Below are positions 5,274 to 8,633 of a stretch of DNA of 8,633 nt, piece after piece. The notes beneath the pieces are model-generated. The model had not been told where the DNA came from. It saw only the letters and a program-made list of their open reading frames with translations, and did not search any database. Source of the stretch: Thalassospiraceae bacterium (GTDB lineage Bacteria; Pseudomonadota; Alphaproteobacteria; Rhodospirillales; Magnetovibrionaceae); contig DAOVVL010000064.1 of the NCBI GenBank assembly GCA_030637205.1, positions 1-8,633 on the forward strand, in the 5' to 3' direction. Within the stretch, counting starts at the first letter, position 1. Each line of letters starts with the position of its first letter. Made by a program: the position numbers and the translations under genes.

Positions 5274-8171
5274 TTACGGTTTCCTGTCCGACGATTGATT
5301 TAGTATATCGGCACGTTCCATGCCTATGTCGGGCTCACCGGCGTGGGCAATGATGTGCGCTCGTGCCTGGGCGCGCATCGCCAAAGCCTGCTGCCAGGTG
5401 CCCTCGATCGTGCGGTCGCACACGATGGGCTGGCTGATGGTGATACGGATCTGGCCCCGGCGCGGGAACCAACTGTTGCCCATCATAACGGCGCGGGTGC
5501 CGCGAATGGCGATGGGCACCACCGGAACCCCGGCTTCAGCGGCGGCAATGAACGCGCCCATCTGGAACGACAGGATACCGGGCTGATTGATAAAGGTTCC
5601 CTCGGGAAAATAAACCAGCGCCGTTCCAGCTTGCACATCCTCGGCCAGTCGCTTGGCATCGGCAATGCCCTTTTCGCGCTTAAAGCGTTCTACGAAACGT
5701 GCACCCAAGCGCGTCAGCAATATTCGAGATGCCCAGTGCGACAACAGTTCGCGCTTGGCGACAAAAGAAACGGGCCGCCGGATGGCCAGCGCCAGAACAA
5801 ATCCGTCAATATAGCTGGCATGGTTGGCGACGTAGACCACCGGCGCATCCGGGTCGAGCAACCGCTCGCGACCCCTAACGCTAAGCGCGATAGCGCAAAG
5901 GCCAAGCACCAACCGGCTCGCCCCCCAGGCCAGCGGCCAGCGCCATGCCTTGGGCGCAACGGCAACCAATAGCCATACCACCGGCCCCAATAGCCCGACG
6001 ACCACCCATACATAAGCGGCGTAAAGCGATGCAAAGGCGGCATAAAGGATGCGGCGCAGGGTCGGGGCCATCATCATCAACGATAAACGCAAGAACTGAA
6101 CCCATGGCGCGGCATGAGTTTTGCCGACCCGGCCCCCTTCATAGATGTCGCGGCTGGCGGCCCGGCGGATTTTGCCGCTGGACGTTTTTAACACTGTGTT
6201 GGGTGGCGCCAATAACACCTCGTCCGGCGGCTGGCCGGTCAAGTCAATGGAAAGTTCTTCAATGGCACGCGTAATGCGGGCGTGCGATTTTTCGTCTCTG
6301 CGTCGGGATTCTGCCAGCACCACCAGCCGCTCTGTTCCGCTGACGGGATCGGGGCTGGCAAACACCGCAACGTTGCTCTTGCGCACCCCTTCAATTTCAC
6401 CCACCGCATCTTCCAGTTCCTGCGGATAGATGTTGCGCCCGGCACGAATGATGATGTCCTTGGCGCGTCCGGTGATGAACAGCTCGCCATCGGCCATATA
6501 GGCCATGTCGCCAGTGTCGAGCCAGTCGCCGTCCATCAATTCGGCGGTTTTTTCAGGGTTGTGCAGATAACCCGATGTTGCCGAAGGCCCCCTGAACTGC
6601 AACCGCCCCTCGCGCCGATCAGGCAGTTCGTGGCTGGCTGCATCCACCACACGCATCTCATGGCCGGGAAGCGCACGCCCGCAGCCAACAAATTCCAGCG
6701 CGCTGTCATCGCCTTCGGGCGCAACGGTGGCATTGCCACCGGCGCTGAATGTATCGCGTTCAATGCGCTCGATGCGCGGCCCCCTGCCCAGCGGTGGAAA
6801 GGCAAGGCCGACCGAACATTCGGCCAAACCATATACCGGCATCATCGCCGTTTTCTTAAATCCGTAGCGTGAAAAATACTCGCTGAAACGGCTAATCGTT
6901 TTCGGACTGACCGGCTCGGCGCCGTTACAGACAACCCTGAGAGATGAGAGGTCCAAGCCAGACAGTTTTTCGTCGCTGATCCGCTTGATGCAAAATTCAA
7001 ATCCGAAGTTTGGCGACGACGTAATAGTGCCACCGAAACGCTGAATGGCGAAAAGCCAACGCTCAGGCCGCGCCAGGAATTTAAGCGGCGACATGATTAC
7101 CAGCTCCAAACCGAAATAAAGGCTACCGAACCACGCGCCGATCAATCCCATGTCATGATAAAGCGGTAACCAACTGATAAACACATCGTCGCTCGTAGCC
7201 TGAATGGTTCGGCCCATGGCGCGAACATTGGCCAACAGATTGGCATGGGTCAGCACAACCCCCTTGGGCTCGCCGGTACTGCCGGATGTATACTGGACGA
7301 AGGCGATATCGCTAGCTGATACCCTTGGCAACGGCGGAATTTCCTTTTCCCGACTAAGGTCGTCAACGGTAGTGACCGCGCGGATGGTTTCCACCCCGCC
7401 CCGCAACAAGGTACCTAGATTTCGGGTTTCATCGGTTGCAATCAGAAACTGCGCCCGGCAGTTGCCAAGAATCCCGAAGTGACGACGCAGATGATCGCTG
7501 ACCTGGCTGATCCGGGCCGGCGGGTAGATGGGTACGGGCACGCCGCCCGCATAAAGAATTCCGAAAAAAGCGAAGAAATAATCACGCCCCGTCGGCAACA
7601 TCAACGCCACCGCATCGCCGGGGCTGAGGCCCGAAGCCACCAGCCCGGCAGCGACTTGCATGGCGCCATCTTGTAACTGGCTATAAGTGAGGGTTTCCCC
7701 CGCGCCGCCCTTTTCGCATTCGTCATTATATATACGGATGTGCAGGCGATCGGGCGTTTCAGCCGCATGGTGGTCGAGCATTTCGGTCAACGTACGGGCT
7801 TTGATCGGCAAGGTCACGCCTTCGCCTTTGGCCTTCGTGGCGGCTGGCTCGGATTCCGCCACGCCTTTGGGCGCAACGTAAGGTCCGATGCGTTCGCCAG
7901 CGTCCATGGCACCCTTAACCGCCGCGATCAGATCGCGCGGGGTTTCGACGTTAGCGATGCGCGCTTCGCTAAGCGTGACCTGAAAGGCATCCTCAATCCG
8001 CCCGGCAAGTTCCAGACGCCCGAGGCTGTCCAGCGCGAAATCGCGGTCGAGCAGCGAATCCTGATCGGTGCCTGGCGGCAGCGGGCGATCGGGGTGTAGT
8101 TCGGCGGCAACCGTCAGCACCAACGCCATGACCGTTTCCTTGAGCGCACCCGTATCCGCTTTATTCGCCAT
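5274..8171 (-). CDS. ACP / fatty acyl-AMP ligase / PlsC-type acyltransferase fusion
   Basis: This 965-residue protein appears to activate a free fatty acid with ATP, load it on its own carrier domain and transfer it to a lipid acceptor at the inner membrane. Residues 8-88 are an acyl carrier domain with the phosphopantetheine serine at Ser49 (FALDSLGRLEL). The adenylating domain spans about 125-680: YTSGSTGEPKG at 294-304, YGLAE at 447-451, DTGD at 552-555, GRAKDIIIRAGRNIYP at 568-583 and the C-terminal Lys667 in KTSSGKIRR. SWLPLYHDMGLIG and NGAEPV are typical of fatty acyl-AMP ligases (FAAL) rather than CoA ligases. A hydrophobic stretch at about 695-765 should anchor the protein. The PlsC domain has NHASYID at 783-789 and FPEGT at 855-859. 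The ATG at 8171 is chosen over the in-frame GTG at 8177 because GGAGG lies six bases upstream. It overlaps the M28 gene by 11 bp. E. coli Aas has the opposite domain order and no carrier domain. The acceptor is unknown. Confidence 0.92.
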   Translation of the reverse strand: MANKADTGALKETVMALVLTVAAELHPDRPLPPGTDQDSLLDRDFALDSLGRLELAGRIEDAFQVTLSEARIANVETPRDLIAAVKGAMDAGERIGPYVAPKGVAESEPAATKAKGEGVTLPIKARTLTEMLDHHAAETPDRLHIRIYNDECEKGGAGETLTYSQLQDGAMQVAAGLVASGLSPGDAVALMLPTGRDYFFAFFGILYAGGVPVPIYPPARISQVSDHLRRHFGILGNCRAQFLIATDETRNLGTLLRGGVETIRAVTTVDDLSREKEIPPLPRVSASDIAFVQYTSGSTGEPKGVVLTHANLLANVRAMGRTIQATSDDVFISWLPLYHDMGLIGAWFGSLYFGLELVIMSPLKFLARPERWLFAIQRFGGTITSSPNFGFEFCIKRISDEKLSGLDLSSLRVVCNGAEPVSPKTISRFSEYFSRYGFKKTAMMPVYGLAECSVGLAFPPLGRGPRIERIERDTFSAGGNATVAPEGDDSALEFVGCGRALPGHEMRVVDAASHELPDRREGRLQFRGPSATSGYLHNPEKTAELMDGDWLDTGDMAYMADGELFITGRAKDIIIRAGRNIYPQELEDAVGEIEGVRKSNVAVFASPDPVSGTERLVVLAESRRRDEKSHARITRAIEELSIDLTGQPPDEVLLAPPNTVLKTSSGKIRRAASRDIYEGGRVGKTHAAPWVQFLRLSLMMMAPTLRRILYAAFASLYAAYVWVVVGLLGPVVWLLVAVAPKAWRWPLAWGASRLVLGLCAIALSVRGRERLLDPDAPVVYVANHASYIDGFVLALAIRRPVSFVAKRELLSHWASRILLTRLGARFVERFKREKGIADAKRLAEDVQAGTALVYFPEGTFINQPGILSFQMGAFIAAAEAGVPVVPIAIRGTRAVMMGNSWFPRRGQIRITISQPIVCDRTIEGTWQQALAMRAQARAHIIAHAGEPDIGMERADILNQSSDRKP

Positions 8172-8633
8172 GACCACCCTCCACCACGTCCTCGGTTCCG
8201 CCGGTCAAATCCCGCGCAGCGGCGGCGGTCGCCCGCGCAACCTTGGCCATGAAGCCCAAGTCGAGGGTTTCGGGGCGGTCTGCGGCCGTATGGTAGTTGG
8301 GATTTCGCATAAACGCGGTATCTGTGATCATCACCGCGGGAATGCCGCGGTCCCAGAAGCTGGCGTGATCAGAAAGACGAACCGCCGGCAACAACCATCC
8401 GCGCAGCGGCACCCACAAGCTTTCGGTCGGTAAATCGCCAACGCTTTTAAATGCCCGCGCCACATTTCGCACCAGACGGCGCGAACGTCCATCACCGATA
8501 ACGCCGACGAAATCACCACGCTTGGGATACCCTGCCCACCTGAGCAAAAACGGGTATTGCTGACGCGCAGAGGTGTAGCCGACCATTTCCAGCACCAATG
8601 CGGCGCTGATCTCCTTGCCGTGATGGCGGGCAT
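8161..8633 (-). CDS. M28-family zinc peptidase, C-terminal part
   Basis: The last 157 residues of a gene whose start lies beyond the right edge. The sequence LVLEMVGYTSARQQYP, then SDHASFWDRGIPAVMITD, then RNPNYHTAADRPETLD matches the C-terminal half of M28 (aminopeptidase Y/S-like) metallopeptidases. In that family the His of NPxYH is a zinc ligand, and DH-x-x-F-x-x-x-GIPA shapes the active site. The upstream ligands (His/Asp/Glu) would be outside the window. Many M28 enzymes are exported, but the N-terminus that would show a signal is not visible. The stop codon (8161-8163) lies inside the start of the acyl-ligase fusion gene, which points to one transcript and probable translational coupling. 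I do not know the substrate, and classification below the family is not possible from this part. Confidence 0.85.
   Translation of the reverse strand, partial: ARHHGKEISAALVLEMVGYTSARQQYPFLLRWAGYPKRGDFVGVIGDGRSRRLVRNVARAFKSVGDLPTESLWVPLRGWLLPAVRLSDHASFWDRGIPAVMITDTAFMRNPNYHTAADRPETLDLGFMAKVARATAAAARDLTGGTEDVVEGGHGE
8178..8182 (-). promoter_or_regulatory. Ribosome binding site fixing the fusion-protein start
   Basis: Minus-strand GGAGG lies six bases before the ATG at 8169-8171, inside the 3' end of the M28 coding sequence. The GTG at 8175-8177 directly abuts this site and is too close to be used, so the fusion protein starts MANKADTG. Confidence 0.75.

Noticed and set aside
5343..5972. 209-residue open frame on the plus strand
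   Set aside because: It is the mirror of the PlsC/membrane part of the fusion gene, with low-complexity composition and no motif.
5274..8171. Naming the fusion protein aas
   Set aside because: E. coli Aas has the acyltransferase first and lacks a carrier domain. The ligase motifs here look FAAL-like, so orthology is not supported.

Overview
The window looks like chromosomal DNA from a proteobacterium, most likely an alphaproteobacterium (possibly Rhodospirillales-like). The evidence is the style of the recombinase tail at the left edge, the Shine-Dalgarno use, the moderately GC-rich coding sequence and the gene families present. The lineage call is inference; no rRNA or other marker is present.

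Left edge (1-668): the last ~80 residues of a large serine recombinase survive as an orphan fragment with stops in all frames just upstream. A strong hairpin with a tRNA-end-like arm follows. Then comes about 330 bp with no recognisable gene, leading into the first intact gene. This looks like the scar of a decayed mobile element.

Centre (669-5208): an 810-residue Lon-like AAA+ protease (AAA_32 plus S16 protease domain) is followed convergently by a tiny single-pass membrane protein. The tail of that protein resembles the FliG-binding end of the flagellar MS-ring protein FliF. Divergent from it is a metallo-beta-lactamase/beta-CASP nuclease-family protein with all its metal motifs. The shared 135-bp intergenic space holds two TTGCAA-centred palindromes overlapping candidate promoters. 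A very acidic 67-residue protein with an excellent ribosome binding site lies convergent to the nuclease gene.

Right (5274-8633, minus strand): an M28-family peptidase (5' end outside the window) overlaps by 11 bp a 965-residue protein. That protein fuses an acyl carrier domain, a fatty acyl-AMP ligase, a hydrophobic membrane stretch and a PlsC-type acyltransferase. All the parts needed to activate a free fatty acid, hold it on a carrier and pass it to a membrane lipid acceptor appear to be in this one chain. Its domain order is the reverse of the E. coli Aas enzyme, and it carries its own carrier domain. This is the most noteworthy item in the window.

How the genes may work together: the protease and nuclease belong to families concerned with protein and RNA turnover and may form a stress-quality-control neighbourhood. 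The minus-strand pair on the right is a separate transcription unit concerned with membrane lipid acylation or remodelling. No rRNA, complete tRNA, CRISPR array or intact insertion sequence was seen.
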